DNA of 64,000 bases from JBLMXQ01 sp050257855 (GTDB lineage Bacteria; Acidobacteriota; Vicinamibacteria; Vicinamibacterales; CAVVIG01). The DNA lies in NCBI GenBank assembly GCA_050257855.1, contig JBLMXQ010000011.1:12758-76757 (forward strand), written 5' to 3'. The notes under the pieces were generated by a model, which worked only from the letters and a program-made list of their open reading frames with translations, did not search any database and had not been told where the DNA came from. Position 1 is the first letter of the stretch. Every line of letters begins with the position of its first letter. Position numbers and translations under genes: made by a program. Below, piece after piece: positions 23,604 to 33,194 of this stretch.

Positions 23604-24842
23604 CTAGCGATCCTGCCGCAGCATCGCGATCACGTCGTCGGCCGTGATGATGCCGGCCAGACGGCCCTCGGCGTCGGCGACGGCGAGCGTGATGAGGTTG
23701 TACTTGTCGAACAGTTCGGCGACTTCCGCGTCCTTCGCATCGGGCGCACACGTGACCGGCTCCTCGGCAATGGCCGAGAGCCGGATTGCCGGCGCGCTGA
23801 CGGCGATCTTGACGAGCGGCACGGTGCCGAGCAGCTCGCGTCCGGGGCCGACCAGGTAGATCGTCGCCATGGCCTCGTAGCCACCCTCGAACGTCTTCAG
23901 CGCGCCGATCGCGTCGTCCACCGTTGCCTCGGCCGGCACGGCGACGAACTCCGTCGTCATGCGTCCGGCGGCCGTGTGCTCACCGAAGGCGAGCAACTGC
24001 GACACCTCGAGACGCTCCGCCGGACCCATTTCCTGGAGGATCTGCCCCGAGCGATCCTCCGGGAGATCGCCGAGGAGGTCGGCGGCGGCATCCGGGTCCA
24101 TTTCCTCGACGATGTTGGCGGCGCGGTCCGAATCGAGCGACTCGACGATCGCCTTCTGGATGCCGGGCTCGACCTCCTCGAGCGCCTCGGCTGCCACCTC
24201 CTCGTCGAGCGTCTCGAACACGGACTCGCGCTCGGCGGGCGGCAGCTCCTCGACGATGTCCGCGATGTCGGCCGGGTGGAGCCGCGCGAGGCCTTTGTAG
24301 GCAATCTTCAGCTTGACCCGCCGCGCCGGATCGGTCTCGAGCAGGTCGACGAACTCCCAGGGGATGACGTTGGCCGGAATCCGCTGGACGAGGGCGCGGA
24401 GCGAGCGCGCCGGCACGACGCCCTTGCACAGGCGCCGCACGGCGCCTCGCGCGCCGACGTTGACGGACATCAGCGTGAGCGCCGGGTGGCCGTTCGCGCG
24501 GAAGGCATCGAGCTCGACATCGTTGACGCGCACGACCTTGCGCCCGTGGACGTCGATGATCTGCTGATCGAGGAGGTCGCGTTTGAGCAGCAGCAGGCCG
24601 TCGAAGAGGGGCACCGGGGGCCACGTCTCGGCGGGAGTCGCCGTCCGGATGTCGTCGCCGTACGCGGTCACCTCCGCCGAGGGCAGCATGCGGTCGTGGC
24701 TGCCGTCGCGGACGATCAGGAACGCGACGCGGGTCGGGTGCTCCTGCGGCTGAACCGCGAGCTCGCGCACGCGTCCCCGGACGGCGCCGGAGGCATCACG
24801 AACGGCGACGCCGAGGAGTTCGGAGAGCGCGACGAGCGACAT
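23604..24842 (-). CDS. Soluble PRC-like / MgtE N-domain / CBS-pair protein (no transmembrane pore)
   Basis: Cytoplasmic protein of 412 aa. Two PRC-barrel-like segments come first (about 5-70, and 85-130 with DQQIIDVHGRKVVRV). An MgtE intracellular N-domain (about 185-275) follows, with repeated acidic helices such as HPADIADIVEELPPAERES. A CBS pair (about 295-405) ends the chain right after ITADDVIAMLRQ. The MgtE membrane domain is absent. In MgtE these domains sense Mg2+ and gate the channel. Here they may regulate the NRAMP-like transporter encoded 11 bp downstream. The start is ATG 24842. Confidence 0.88.
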   Translation of the reverse strand: MSLVALSELLGVAVRDASGAVRGRVRELAVQPQEHPTRVAFLIVRDGSHDRMLPSAEVTAYGDDIRTATPAETWPPVPLFDGLLLLKRDLLDQQIIDVHGRKVVRVNDVELDAFRANGHPALTLMSVNVGARGAVRRLCKGVVPARSLRALVQRIPANVIPWEFVDLLETDPARRVKLKIAYKGLARLHPADIADIVEELPPAERESVFETLDEEVAAEALEEVEPGIQKAIVESLDSDRAANIVEEMDPDAAADLLGDLPEDRSGQILQEMGPAERLEVSQLLAFGEHTAAGRMTTEFVAVPAEATVDDAIGALKTFEGGYEAMATIYLVGPGRELLGTVPLVKIAVSAPAIRLSAIAEEPVTCAPDAKDAEVAELFDKYNLITLAVADAEGRLAGIITADDVIAMLRQDR

Positions 24843-24950
24843 AACGCAGCACCCACAACCTTCCGAGTGTCGCGCCTGCCGCGCAGCAGTGTCAAGGCAA
24901 GAAAGCGCAATGGTTTGACGCGCCGCCCGGCGCCGGATAAGCTGCAACTG

Positions 24951-25322
24951 ATGCGGCATCTCAGGCGCATGACGCGGTGTGTCGCGGCCACATGGCTGTC
25001 CGCGCAGGCCGCGACGCTCGTCGCCGTTCCCCTTGCGCTGTCGCTGTCGGTCCCTGCGGCCCTGCCCGGGGACTGCTGTCCGGGCGCCGGGCCCGGCCAC
25101 AAGTGTCCGATGCACGACCGCTCCGACGGCGCGCGCACCTGCCGTATCGCGACGTCCTGCGGATCCGACGCGGGCCTCCTCTCGTTGGTCGGCATCGTGG
25201 CGCTCCTGCCGCGGCCGATCCACGCGGCCGGCCTCTTCCCCGTCCCGCGGCGCTTCGCGCCGAACCGCGCGCCTCTCGTGTCGCGCGCCGGCGTTCCCGA
25301 ACCGCCGCCCCCCCGCGCCTAG
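24951..25322 (+). CDS. Small exported Cys/His/Met-containing protein upstream of a TonB receptor
   Basis: 123 aa, not matched to a named family. A basic N-terminus and hydrophobic segment (VAATWLSAQAATLVAVPLAL) suggest a signal peptide or membrane anchor. A short Cys-rich loop, GDCCPGAGPGHKCPMHD, is followed by TCRIATSCG. A second hydrophobic stretch and a Pro/Arg-rich tail complete it. The CxxC/CPMH residues could bind a soft metal. It is divergent from the MgtE-like gene and lies 98 bp upstream of the TonB receptor, suggesting a shared metal-related role. TTGACG (24915-24920) is a possible -35. Confidence 0.6.
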   Translation: MRHLRRMTRCVAATWLSAQAATLVAVPLALSLSVPAALPGDCCPGAGPGHKCPMHDRSDGARTCRIATSCGSDAGLLSLVGIVALLPRPIHAAGLFPVPRRFAPNRAPLVSRAGVPEPPPPRA

Positions 25323-25337
25323 CCGGACCTGACAGAG

Positions 25338-25407
25338 GCGGCCCGTCCAGGGCCGCGGATTCTCAGTCCAGTGGTGTAGTCCGTACAGGCGGCGGTTCAG
25401 GGCCGCC
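25338..25407 (+). promoter_or_regulatory. Two hairpins in the leader of the TonB receptor gene
   Basis: GCGGCCC/GGGCCGC (5-nt loop, 25338-25356) and GGCGGC/GCCGCC (8-nt loop, 25388-25407) lie between the small Cys-rich gene and the receptor. The second ends just before the GGAGGG ribosome site. They could tune expression of the downstream gene. No known riboswitch consensus is seen. Confidence 0.35.
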
Positions 25408-25420
25408 GGGGGAGGGAGTC

Positions 25421-27637
25421 GTGTGCCGGTTTCGTCGCGCCGCGCTGGTCGCGGTGCTGGCTGCCTGTGCGGTCGTGCCGCTCGGGGCCGCCGTGTTTGG
25501 AATGGTTCGAGGGGTCGTCCACGACCCGCAGCATCGCCCGGTTCCGGGCGCCACGGTGACGCTGCAGGCGCGCACGTCCGCGTGGCAGCAGGTCGAGGTG
25601 AGCGACTCGAGCGGGAGCTTCACGTTCACCGCGGTCCCGGTCGGTGACTACACGATCACGGTCGCGCTGGACGGATTCACGACCGTGCGGCAGGACATCA
25701 CGGTCGTGTCGGGCGCCGCGCCCGTGCTGCACATCCCGCTCGAGCTCGCGGGCGTCGCCCAGTCGGTCACCGTCTCGGCCCGTCCGGAGCCGGCGGAGGT
25801 CGGCTCGATGACGCCGACGACCCTGGTCGATCGGGCGGACGTTGCGCGGACGCCCGGCGCGGATCGCACGAACAGCCTCGCGGCGGTCACTGCGTTCGTG
25901 CCCGGCGCCTACGCCACCCACGATCAGCTGCACCTGCGGGGCGGGCACCAGGTGACCTGGCTCGTCGACGGCGTGCCGGTGCCGAACACCAACATCGCGA
26001 GCAACGTCGGCCCGCAGTTCGATCCCAAGGACATCGACTACATGGAGGTGCAGCGCGGCAGCTACAGCGCCGAGTACGGCGACCGCACGTACGGCGTGTT
26101 CAACGTCGTGCCGCGCACCGGGTTCGAGCGCGACCGCGAAGCCGAAGTCGTCGCGAGCGCCGGCAGCTTCTACCAGACCAACGATCAGTTCAGCATCGGC
26201 AGCCACACCAGGCGCTTCGCCTACTACGCCAGCGCGAACTTCAACCGCAGCGACCTCGGGCTCGAGACCCCGGTTCCCGAGGTCGCACACGACCGCCAGG
26301 CCGGCGGCGGCGGCTTCACCTCGCTCGTCTTCAACGTGACGCCGTCCAGCCAGCTCCGTCTGGTGGCTTCGGCGCGAGGCGACCGGTACCAGATTCCGAC
26401 CGGGCCGGAGGAGCGCGCTGCCGGCATTGCCGACGACGAGCACGAAGCCGATGCGTTCGTGAACGTGTCGTGGGTGCGCACGTTCAGGAAGGGAATACTG
26501 CTGACCGTCTCGCCGTTCTACCACTACAACTCGGCGAACTACGAGGGGGGGCCTCGGGACCCGACCAGCACGGTCGACGAGCGGTCGTCGCACTACGCGG
26601 GCGCGCAGGCCACGCTCGAGGCCGCGGTCGGCCGCCACGAGGTGCAGGCCGGCTTCTACGGCTTCCGGCAGCACGACGATCAGCGATTCGCCGTCACGTA
26701 CCAGGAGCGGAGCCAGCCCGATCTCGCGGCGCGCGAGCAGCCGGCGGGGCACCTGGAGGCAGTGTTCCTGCAGGACCGGTTCCGCGCAGCCTCGTGGCTG
26801 ACGCTCACCGGCGGCGTCCGCCAGACGCACTTCGCGGGAGGGCTGGCCGAGAACGCGACCAGCCCGCGCGTCGGCGCGTCCGTGCCGCTTCCGCGCGTCG
26901 GCTGGGTCGTGCGCGGGTTCTACGGCCGGTTCTACCAGGCGCCGCCGCTCGATACCGCGTCGGGCCCCCTGCTGCAGTTCGTCACCCGCGAGAGCCTCGG
27001 GTTCGTCCCGCTGCGGGGCGAGCGCGACGAGGAGTACCAGGTCGGGATTACGGCGCCGATCCGGGGATGGGCGCTCGACGTCGACCGGTTCCAGACCAAC
27101 GCGAGGAACTTCTTCGACCACAACCCGGTCGGTAACTCGAACGTCTTCTTTCCGCTGACGATCGCGCACGCGCGCATCCGGGGGTTGGAGGGAACGCTTC
27201 GATCGCCGCGGACGTGGCAGCGCCTCCAGGTGCACGCGGCCTACTCCTTCCAGCATGCCGAGGGCCGCGGCGCCGTCACCGGCGGGCTGACGGACTTCGA
27301 GCCGCCGGAGGACGGCTACTTTCCGCTCGATCACGATCAGCGGCACACGCTCAGCGCCGGCTTCAGCGCGACGGCGGCTCACGGGGTGCAGGTCGGCGGC
27401 ACGCTCTACTACGGCTCCGGCTTTCCCGACGACGACACGGGCGCGTACCTGGCGGGCCACACGACGGTCGATCTGTCGGTGGGGAAGGACCTGACCGACA
27501 CCCTCTCGGCGACCTTGAACGTGCTGAACGCGACCAACCGTCATGTGCTCATCGACAACAGCCTGACGTTCGGCGGCACGCACTACAACAACCCGCGCGA
27601 GCTGTACGTCGAGGTGCGCTACCGCTTTCACTACTGA
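25421..27637 (+). CDS. TonB-dependent outer-membrane receptor with regulatory-like N-domain
   Basis: Outer-membrane active transporter of 738 aa. A signal peptide (ALVAVLAACAVVPLGAAVFG) is followed by a carboxypeptidase-regulatory-like domain (GMVRGVVHDPQHRPVPGATV). The plug follows (QLHLRGGHQVTWLVDGVPVP), then a 22-strand-type barrel ending in aromatic RYRFHY. GTG 25421 has GGAGGG 5 nt upstream. The substrate is unknown. Its position after a Cys-rich protein and opposite a metal-transport pair favours a metal or metallophore. There is no canonical Ton box that I can name with confidence. Confidence 0.92.
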   Translation: MCRFRRAALVAVLAACAVVPLGAAVFGMVRGVVHDPQHRPVPGATVTLQARTSAWQQVEVSDSSGSFTFTAVPVGDYTITVALDGFTTVRQDITVVSGAAPVLHIPLELAGVAQSVTVSARPEPAEVGSMTPTTLVDRADVARTPGADRTNSLAAVTAFVPGAYATHDQLHLRGGHQVTWLVDGVPVPNTNIASNVGPQFDPKDIDYMEVQRGSYSAEYGDRTYGVFNVVPRTGFERDREAEVVASAGSFYQTNDQFSIGSHTRRFAYYASANFNRSDLGLETPVPEVAHDRQAGGGGFTSLVFNVTPSSQLRLVASARGDRYQIPTGPEERAAGIADDEHEADAFVNVSWVRTFRKGILLTVSPFYHYNSANYEGGPRDPTSTVDERSSHYAGAQATLEAAVGRHEVQAGFYGFRQHDDQRFAVTYQERSQPDLAAREQPAGHLEAVFLQDRFRAASWLTLTGGVRQTHFAGGLAENATSPRVGASVPLPRVGWVVRGFYGRFYQAPPLDTASGPLLQFVTRESLGFVPLRGERDEEYQVGITAPIRGWALDVDRFQTNARNFFDHNPVGNSNVFFPLTIAHARIRGLEGTLRSPRTWQRLQVHAAYSFQHAEGRGAVTGGLTDFEPPEDGYFPLDHDQRHTLSAGFSATAAHGVQVGGTLYYGSGFPDDDTGAYLAGHTTVDLSVGKDLTDTLSATLNVLNATNRHVLIDNSLTFGGTHYNNPRELYVEVRYRFHY

Positions 27638-27768
27638 TCGACGCGGGCGGGCGAGAGTACGGGCGGGAGCGCGCGGGTTGCGCCGCCGCGCGGGGGCGGG
27701 GCCGGCACGCCAGGCATGATGTCCGGGTCGTATGACAAACGGTGACACCCGGCCCGCGCCAAAGTCGA

Positions 27769-27774
27769 TAAAAT
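27769..27774 (+). promoter_or_regulatory. Putative -10 of the cytochrome c gene
   Basis: TAAAAT, five of six to consensus, lies 43 bp upstream of the start in an AT-rich patch of an otherwise GC-rich gap (27638-27817). GTGACA is present further upstream but at 21-bp spacing, so the -35 is uncertain. Confidence 0.35.
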
Positions 27775-27817
27775 ATTCGGGCTCGTTTGTAGGTGTTTGT
27801 TGAGTGAGGAGGGTCGA

Positions 27818-28234
27818 ATGCGCGGAAAGTCGGGATGGCTGGCGCTGGGCGCCGCGGCCGCATTTGTCGTTGCTGTCGTTGCCAGCGAGCCGCCGCCGGA
27901 TTCGTACGTCAAGAACATGAAGGAAACCGCGGCGGCCTCCAAGAGCTTGAAGGAGAACGTCGAGGGGAAGAACTGGAACGGCGCCGCCAAGGACGCGGCG
28001 ACGCTGAAGGAGTTGTTCCAGAACACGCAGGACTTCTGGTCGAAGCGCAACGCCGAGGACGCCATCACGCAGGCGAAGAAGGGCGAAGCCGCGGCCGGCG
28101 ACGTCGAGAAGGCCGCGATGGCCAAGAACGAGCAGGGCGTGCTCGATGCTCAGAAGTCGTTGAACATGACCTGCAAGACCTGCCACGACGCGCATCGCGA
28201 ACGGATGCCGGACGGCACGTCGCAGATCAAGTAG
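27818..28234 (+). CDS. Cytochrome c with a C-terminal CXXCH (cytochrome c'-like)
   Basis: Exported monohaem cytochrome of 138 aa. The signal peptide is KSGWLALGAAAAFVVAVVAS. The body is alanine/lysine-rich helices, and the single haem site CKTCHDAHRE sits near the C-terminus, the arrangement seen in class II (four-helix) cytochromes. AGGAGGG, ending 4 nt before ATG 27818, fixes the start. Its role could be electron transfer or binding of NO-like gases. It converges on a DUF5777 gene next to a cupredoxin operon, so it may share an electron-transfer function with them. Confidence 0.85.
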   Translation: MRGKSGWLALGAAAAFVVAVVASEPPPDSYVKNMKETAAASKSLKENVEGKNWNGAAKDAATLKELFQNTQDFWSKRNAEDAITQAKKGEAAAGDVEKAAMAKNEQGVLDAQKSLNMTCKTCHDAHRERMPDGTSQIK

Positions 28235-28274
28235 CCTCGATGGCGGGGCGCTCACCGTCCCCGCCTCGTCCGAG

Positions 28275-28359
28275 GAATCCGAGACCTGCGATTGAGGATC
28301 TGAGATCTGAAAATTACCGAACCCGGTGCCAGATCTCAGATTCTCAAATCTCCGATTCC
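28275..28359. terminator. Long imperfect inverted repeat between convergent genes
   Basis: About 20 bp around GAGGATCTGAGATCTG (28294-28309) is mirrored by CAGATCTCAGATTCTC (28330-28345), with weaker pairing outside. The loop is about 20 nt. It lies between the convergent cytochrome c and DUF5777 genes, so it may act as a bidirectional transcription end. There is no clear T-tract. Confidence 0.45.
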
Positions 28360-28363
28360 CACG

Positions 28364-29191
28364 TCAGTAGAATTTCCTCGAAATATTGAATCCGATATAC
28401 CAGTCGCTGCTCGAGGTCCCGCCGCGAGCGATCTGCCCCGTGGTCGTGGCAAACGAGTCCGAGAAGTTGATCTGGAAGACGTGGCCGCCGACGCGCTTCT
28501 CGAGCGCGAAGCCGCCGTGGCTCACGCCGGGCCGGTAGCCGGCGGCGCGCGGCGCGAACTCGCCCACCACGTAGAGCGTCGGCCGGATGCGGAGCCGTGC
28601 GCCGAGCCCGACGAAGAACGTGTCCCGCACCGGCTCCCCGGCCAGGCGATGGACGTTGCTGTGGTGCACCCAGATCGGCTCGGCGTAGAACGCCGCATGC
28701 GTGCTCACCGTCCTCGAGACGATGGCGCCGAGCGAGGGTGAGTACTCGTCGCGGAAGTTGTTCGTGCCCTCGACCGACACGAGCGCCGACACGTCGAAGG
28801 GCAGGCCCTGGTCCTGCCGCACGGCGCCGTACTGACCGAAGAACTCGATCGTCTTGTCGCTCGTGCGGTGAATGCCGATCTGCCCGTTCGGCACGATGCC
28901 GAACCGGTACTCGAGGCCGATCTGCGCGCCCGAGTCGAGGCCGAAGAGATCGCCGGCGAGGTCGCCGAAGCTGCCGTCGCCGAGCGGCCGCGTGAACCGG
29001 TGCGTCACCCGGAACGCGCTGCCGAACCGGGGCAGGCGCAGTCCGGTGGGAAGGCTGACGAGCGTGAAATCCGGCTGCGCCGGCTTGAGCACGGCGTCGT
29101 CGTTGTCGGGAGCGTCCTGCGCGTGCGCCGACGGGGCGCACACGATCGAGAGAAGGCTGACGATGAGAAGCGACACGCGGAGACGAAGCAT
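28364..29191 (-). CDS. DUF5777-like outer-membrane beta-barrel protein
   Basis: 275-aa exported protein with signal peptide RVSLLIVSLLSIVCAPSAHA. Alternating beta-strand sequence follows and ends in the aromatic NISRKFY, as expected of an outer-membrane barrel. The pattern RFGSAFRVTHRFTRPLGDGSFGDLAGD resembles DUF5777 proteins, whose function is not known. The start is ATG 29191 with no clear ribosome site. A sigma54-like promoter lies at 29204-29219, and a perfect dyad that could bind the neighbouring activator lies further up. It is flanked by electron-transfer and copper-protein genes. Confidence 0.78.
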   Translation of the reverse strand: MLRLRVSLLIVSLLSIVCAPSAHAQDAPDNDDAVLKPAQPDFTLVSLPTGLRLPRFGSAFRVTHRFTRPLGDGSFGDLAGDLFGLDSGAQIGLEYRFGIVPNGQIGIHRTSDKTIEFFGQYGAVRQDQGLPFDVSALVSVEGTNNFRDEYSPSLGAIVSRTVSTHAAFYAEPIWVHHSNVHRLAGEPVRDTFFVGLGARLRIRPTLYVVGEFAPRAAGYRPGVSHGGFALEKRVGGHVFQINFSDSFATTTGQIARGGTSSSDWYIGFNISRKFY

Positions 29192-29203
29192 GGGCGCCCA
29201 GAT

Positions 29204-29219
29204 GGCAAGGGCGATGCCG
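29204..29219 (-). promoter_or_regulatory. Candidate sigma54 (-24/-12) promoter of the DUF5777 gene
   Basis: On the minus strand the site reads CGGCATCGCCCTTGCC: GG, ten bases, then GC, with exact GGCA and TTGC blocks of the sigma54 consensus. Transcription would start about 2 nt before ATG 29191, so the mRNA would be leaderless or the match coincidental. A NtrC-type activator is encoded immediately upstream. Confidence 0.35.
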
Positions 29220-29261
29220 TCGCGGCGCGGAGGACACACGGGATGGAAAGGGCACAAAGGA

Positions 29262-29282
29262 AAGGCACATCGAGCGTGCCTT
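29262..29282 (-). terminator. Probable terminator after the sigma54-activator operon
   Basis: On the minus strand AAGGCAC and GTGCCTT form a 7-bp stem with a 7-nt loop, followed by TTTCCTTT-like sequence. It is about 65 bp past the response-regulator stop and upstream of the DUF5777 gene. Confidence 0.5.
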
Positions 29283-29311
29283 CCGCCGGCGGGCGCCGGA
29301 GGCGGCGGCGC

Positions 29312-29334
29312 GCGGTTACCGAACGGGTAACCGC
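29312..29334. promoter_or_regulatory. Perfect 9-bp-arm dyad, possible activator binding site
   Basis: GCGGTTACC and GGTAACCGC are separated by GAACG. The site lies 13 bp beyond the response-regulator stop and about 110 bp upstream of the sigma54-like promoter of the DUF5777 gene, a usual distance for an enhancer-binding protein. It could instead be a hairpin at the operon's end. Confidence 0.5.
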
Positions 29335-29346
29335 TTACGTCGCGTG

Positions 29347-30714
<1,368 letters not shown>

Positions 30715-30720
30715 AGGCAC

Positions 30721-32508
30721 TTAGACGCTCGCAGCCGCCTCGCGGTGCGCGGGCGCGCTGACGGGGAACTCGAGGCGAATCTCGGTGCCGCGGCCGGGCG
30801 CGCTCGCGACGCCGATCGTGCCGCCCAGCCCCTCGACGATGTTCTTGGCGATCGCGAGGCCGAGCCCGGTGCCGCCGCGCTTCGTCGTGAAATACGGCTC
30901 GAAGACCCGGGGCAGATCCGCCGGCGCGATCCCGACGCCCCGGTCGGCGATGACGATGGCCGCGCGATCGCCGCCTGCGTGCGTCCGCAGTGTGACGAGC
31001 GCCGGCTCCCCCCCGCCGGGTGCGACCGCGGCCGCGGCGGCGCCGGCGGCGGCGTGGCGCGCGTTGACCAGCATGTTGACCAGCGCGAGGCGCAGGCGCT
31101 CGGGATCGGTGCTGAGCAGGGGCATGGCCGGGTCGATCTCGACGCGGATCGCGGGGCCGGATCCGGACGCCTGCGCGGCCAGGGCGGACTCGCGGCACAA
31201 CGCGTTGAGATCGGCCGGCCTGACGTCGAAGGCGATCGGCCGCGCGAAATCGAGCACGTCGTTCACCAGCCGGTTGAGGCGCACGACCTCCTCGTCGATG
31301 TCGGCCGCCGCCTCGTGCGCCTCCGCCGACGTCACCTCGCTCCGCCGCAGCCCGTGCAGCGAGGCCTTGATGATCATCAGCGGATTCCGAATCTCGTGGG
31401 CGATCACGGTGGACAGCCGTCCGAGCGACGACAGCCGCTCCTTCTGCGCCATCGCGAGCTGGAAGCGGGCGACCGATTCGGTGAGCGTGTTGAACGTCGA
31501 GGCGAGGAGCCGCGCGTCCTCGTCGTCCCAGCGGCTGTGCCGGAGGACGATCTTCCGCGTCAGATCGCCGGTGGCGGCGACGTCGCGCATCGCAGCCGTG
31601 ATCGCGGCGAGCGGCCGCGTAATGGTCCGGGCGACGGCGAAGCTGAGAATGGTCGCCACCAGGACGGCGACGATCGCCGTGACCGCCAGGCCGGCGTGGA
31701 TGGCGCGCAGCGAAGCGAGCTGCTCGGTGCGCGACCGGAGCACCAGCGCCACCGCGCGGCTCGCGCTCCGGCCGGGCTCGAGCGGCCGCGGGAACACGAC
31801 GTAGTCCTCGGCGCCGACCCGCAGGCTCGAGACGCCGGTCGTCCGCAGGCCGGCGGCCAGACCGGCGGCAGAGGACGAGGGCAGCGTCGACGCCAGGATG
31901 CGGCCGTCCATCCCGAACGCGATGTCGCTGCCGGTGATCCGTTTCAGCTGCGCCGCCATTGCCCCGTCCAGCAGGAAGCCGGCGTTCAGGGTGCCCAGGA
32001 TGTCCGGGTGCGCGACGCCGACGACGATCGGCACGCTGACGAGCTGCAGCATCCCGTCGGGGCGCGGCAGCACGACCGAGCCGACGCGGCCCGCGAGCGC
32101 GCCCCGCACCGTCGGCTGCATCGACAGGTCGGCGGCCGCCGGATGCGACGCGCCGGCGCTGGCGAGCACCAGGCCCTTGTCGTTGGTGATGACGAGCAGG
32201 TTCGACTCGAGCTGCTCCTGATACCCGCTGGCGACGTCCTGCACGGTCGCCGGGTCGTTCGTGTCCACCGCCGCCTTCAGCTTGGGCGCATCGGCGATGA
32301 GCTCGGCCATGCGCGTGAAGGTGGCGATCCGGGTCGTGCTCAGTTGATCGACGAGGGCGCCGGCCGCCTCGATGTCCCGCTTCAGCGCGGATTCGGCCTC
32401 CTGCGTCACGCGCACGTTCACGAGATAGATCGCGACGGCAATCGACAGCACCGCGAGCAGCGCGCTGGCCAGGAAGATCCGGCTCCGCAGCGAGGAGAGC
32501 AGCATCAT
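30721..32508 (-). CDS. Membrane sensor histidine kinase
   Basis: 595-aa inner-membrane kinase, cognate to the adjacent sigma54 activator. TM1 spans about 10-30. A periplasmic cache-like sensor (about 32-265) is followed by TM2 (about 272-294) and HAMP (ITRPLAAITAAMRDVAATGDL). The HisKA domain has His371 in TVIAHEIRNPLM, and the HATPase has NMLVNARHA, DRGVGIAP and GGTGLGLAIAKNIV. Its ATG overlaps the cupredoxin stop as ATGA. The signal is unknown. The coupled exported copper protein suggests a copper, redox or nitrogen-oxide cue, which is inference. Confidence 0.93.
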   Translation of the reverse strand: MMLLSSLRSRIFLASALLAVLSIAVAIYLVNVRVTQEAESALKRDIEAAGALVDQLSTTRIATFTRMAELIADAPKLKAAVDTNDPATVQDVASGYQEQLESNLLVITNDKGLVLASAGASHPAAADLSMQPTVRGALAGRVGSVVLPRPDGMLQLVSVPIVVGVAHPDILGTLNAGFLLDGAMAAQLKRITGSDIAFGMDGRILASTLPSSSAAGLAAGLRTTGVSSLRVGAEDYVVFPRPLEPGRSASRAVALVLRSRTEQLASLRAIHAGLAVTAIVAVLVATILSFAVARTITRPLAAITAAMRDVAATGDLTRKIVLRHSRWDDEDARLLASTFNTLTESVARFQLAMAQKERLSSLGRLSTVIAHEIRNPLMIIKASLHGLRRSEVTSAEAHEAAADIDEEVVRLNRLVNDVLDFARPIAFDVRPADLNALCRESALAAQASGSGPAIRVEIDPAMPLLSTDPERLRLALVNMLVNARHAAAGAAAAAVAPGGGEPALVTLRTHAGGDRAAIVIADRGVGIAPADLPRVFEPYFTTKRGGTGLGLAIAKNIVEGLGGTIGVASAPGRGTEIRLEFPVSAPAHREAAASV

Positions 32509-33194
32509 CGCACCGTGAAGTCGGCCTCGGCGACGCCCCCCTCCGACACGGTCACCTGCCGGGGGGCCGACGTCACCCCTTCGTTCCACGCGACGACCGA
32601 GTACGAGCCGGCCGGCACGTTGTCGATATGGTAGCGCCCGTCGTCGTCGGTCACGGCAAAGAACGGATGGCTGAAGACGAGGATGAACGCGTTCATGTGC
32701 GAGTGGATGTCGCAGAACACCCGCACGATGCCGGGGCGGTCGAACCGGACCGACTTCGACCTGCCGGCCGCGTAGCGTCCCAGATCGAACCGCGCCGGCT
32801 TCGAGAGGGAGAAGACGTTGTGGTAGATGCGGTCGGAGTTCGGGAAGTCGACGACCGTGCCGGTCGTGATCGCGAGCACGTGCGGATAGAACGTCTCGTT
32901 GCGCTGGTTGATGGTCGCGTGCCCGGGCTCGGTCTGCTCGAAGGCACCGCGCGGTGCCGACTCGAGGTAGACGACCGATCGCGAGCGGTCCGGAACGTCG
33001 CGCGTCTCCGGGGCGCCGAGGCCGGCGACGTTCGGCCGCCGCTCGACGGGCGGCGGCACGCGCACCAGAGCGACCCGCCCGTGGATGACGCCGGTGCTCG
33101 CCAGCGCCTCGACGTCGGCCGCGCCGCCGGACGGCCAGACGGCCGCGGCGGCTCCGAGCAGCACGAGCGCGCATCCGAGGGCCGTCCGCATCAT
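32505..33194 (-). CDS. Exported cupredoxin-like protein with carboxypeptidase-regulatory-like tail
   Basis: 229-aa periplasmic protein with a signal peptide (LGCALVLLGAAAAVW). A plastocyanin-like domain has candidate type 1 copper ligands His125 (IYHNVFSLS), Cys161, His164/His166 and Met167 (CDIHSHM). A small beta-sandwich tail (DDDGRYHIDNVPAGSYSVVAWNEG) follows. Similar proteins are sometimes named methylamine-utilization proteins, but no such pathway is seen here. Its ATG overlaps the porin stop (TGATG) and its stop overlaps the kinase start (ATGA), so it is tightly coupled to both. Confidence 0.85.
   Translation of the reverse strand: MMRTALGCALVLLGAAAAVWPSGGAADVEALASTGVIHGRVALVRVPPPVERRPNVAGLGAPETRDVPDRSRSVVYLESAPRGAFEQTEPGHATINQRNETFYPHVLAITTGTVVDFPNSDRIYHNVFSLSKPARFDLGRYAAGRSKSVRFDRPGIVRVFCDIHSHMNAFILVFSHPFFAVTDDDGRYHIDNVPAGSYSVVAWNEGVTSAPRQVTVSEGGVAEADFTVR

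Noticed and set aside
25323..25420. Riboswitch upstream of the TonB receptor
   Set aside because: No cobalamin or other riboswitch consensus is visible; only two simple hairpins.
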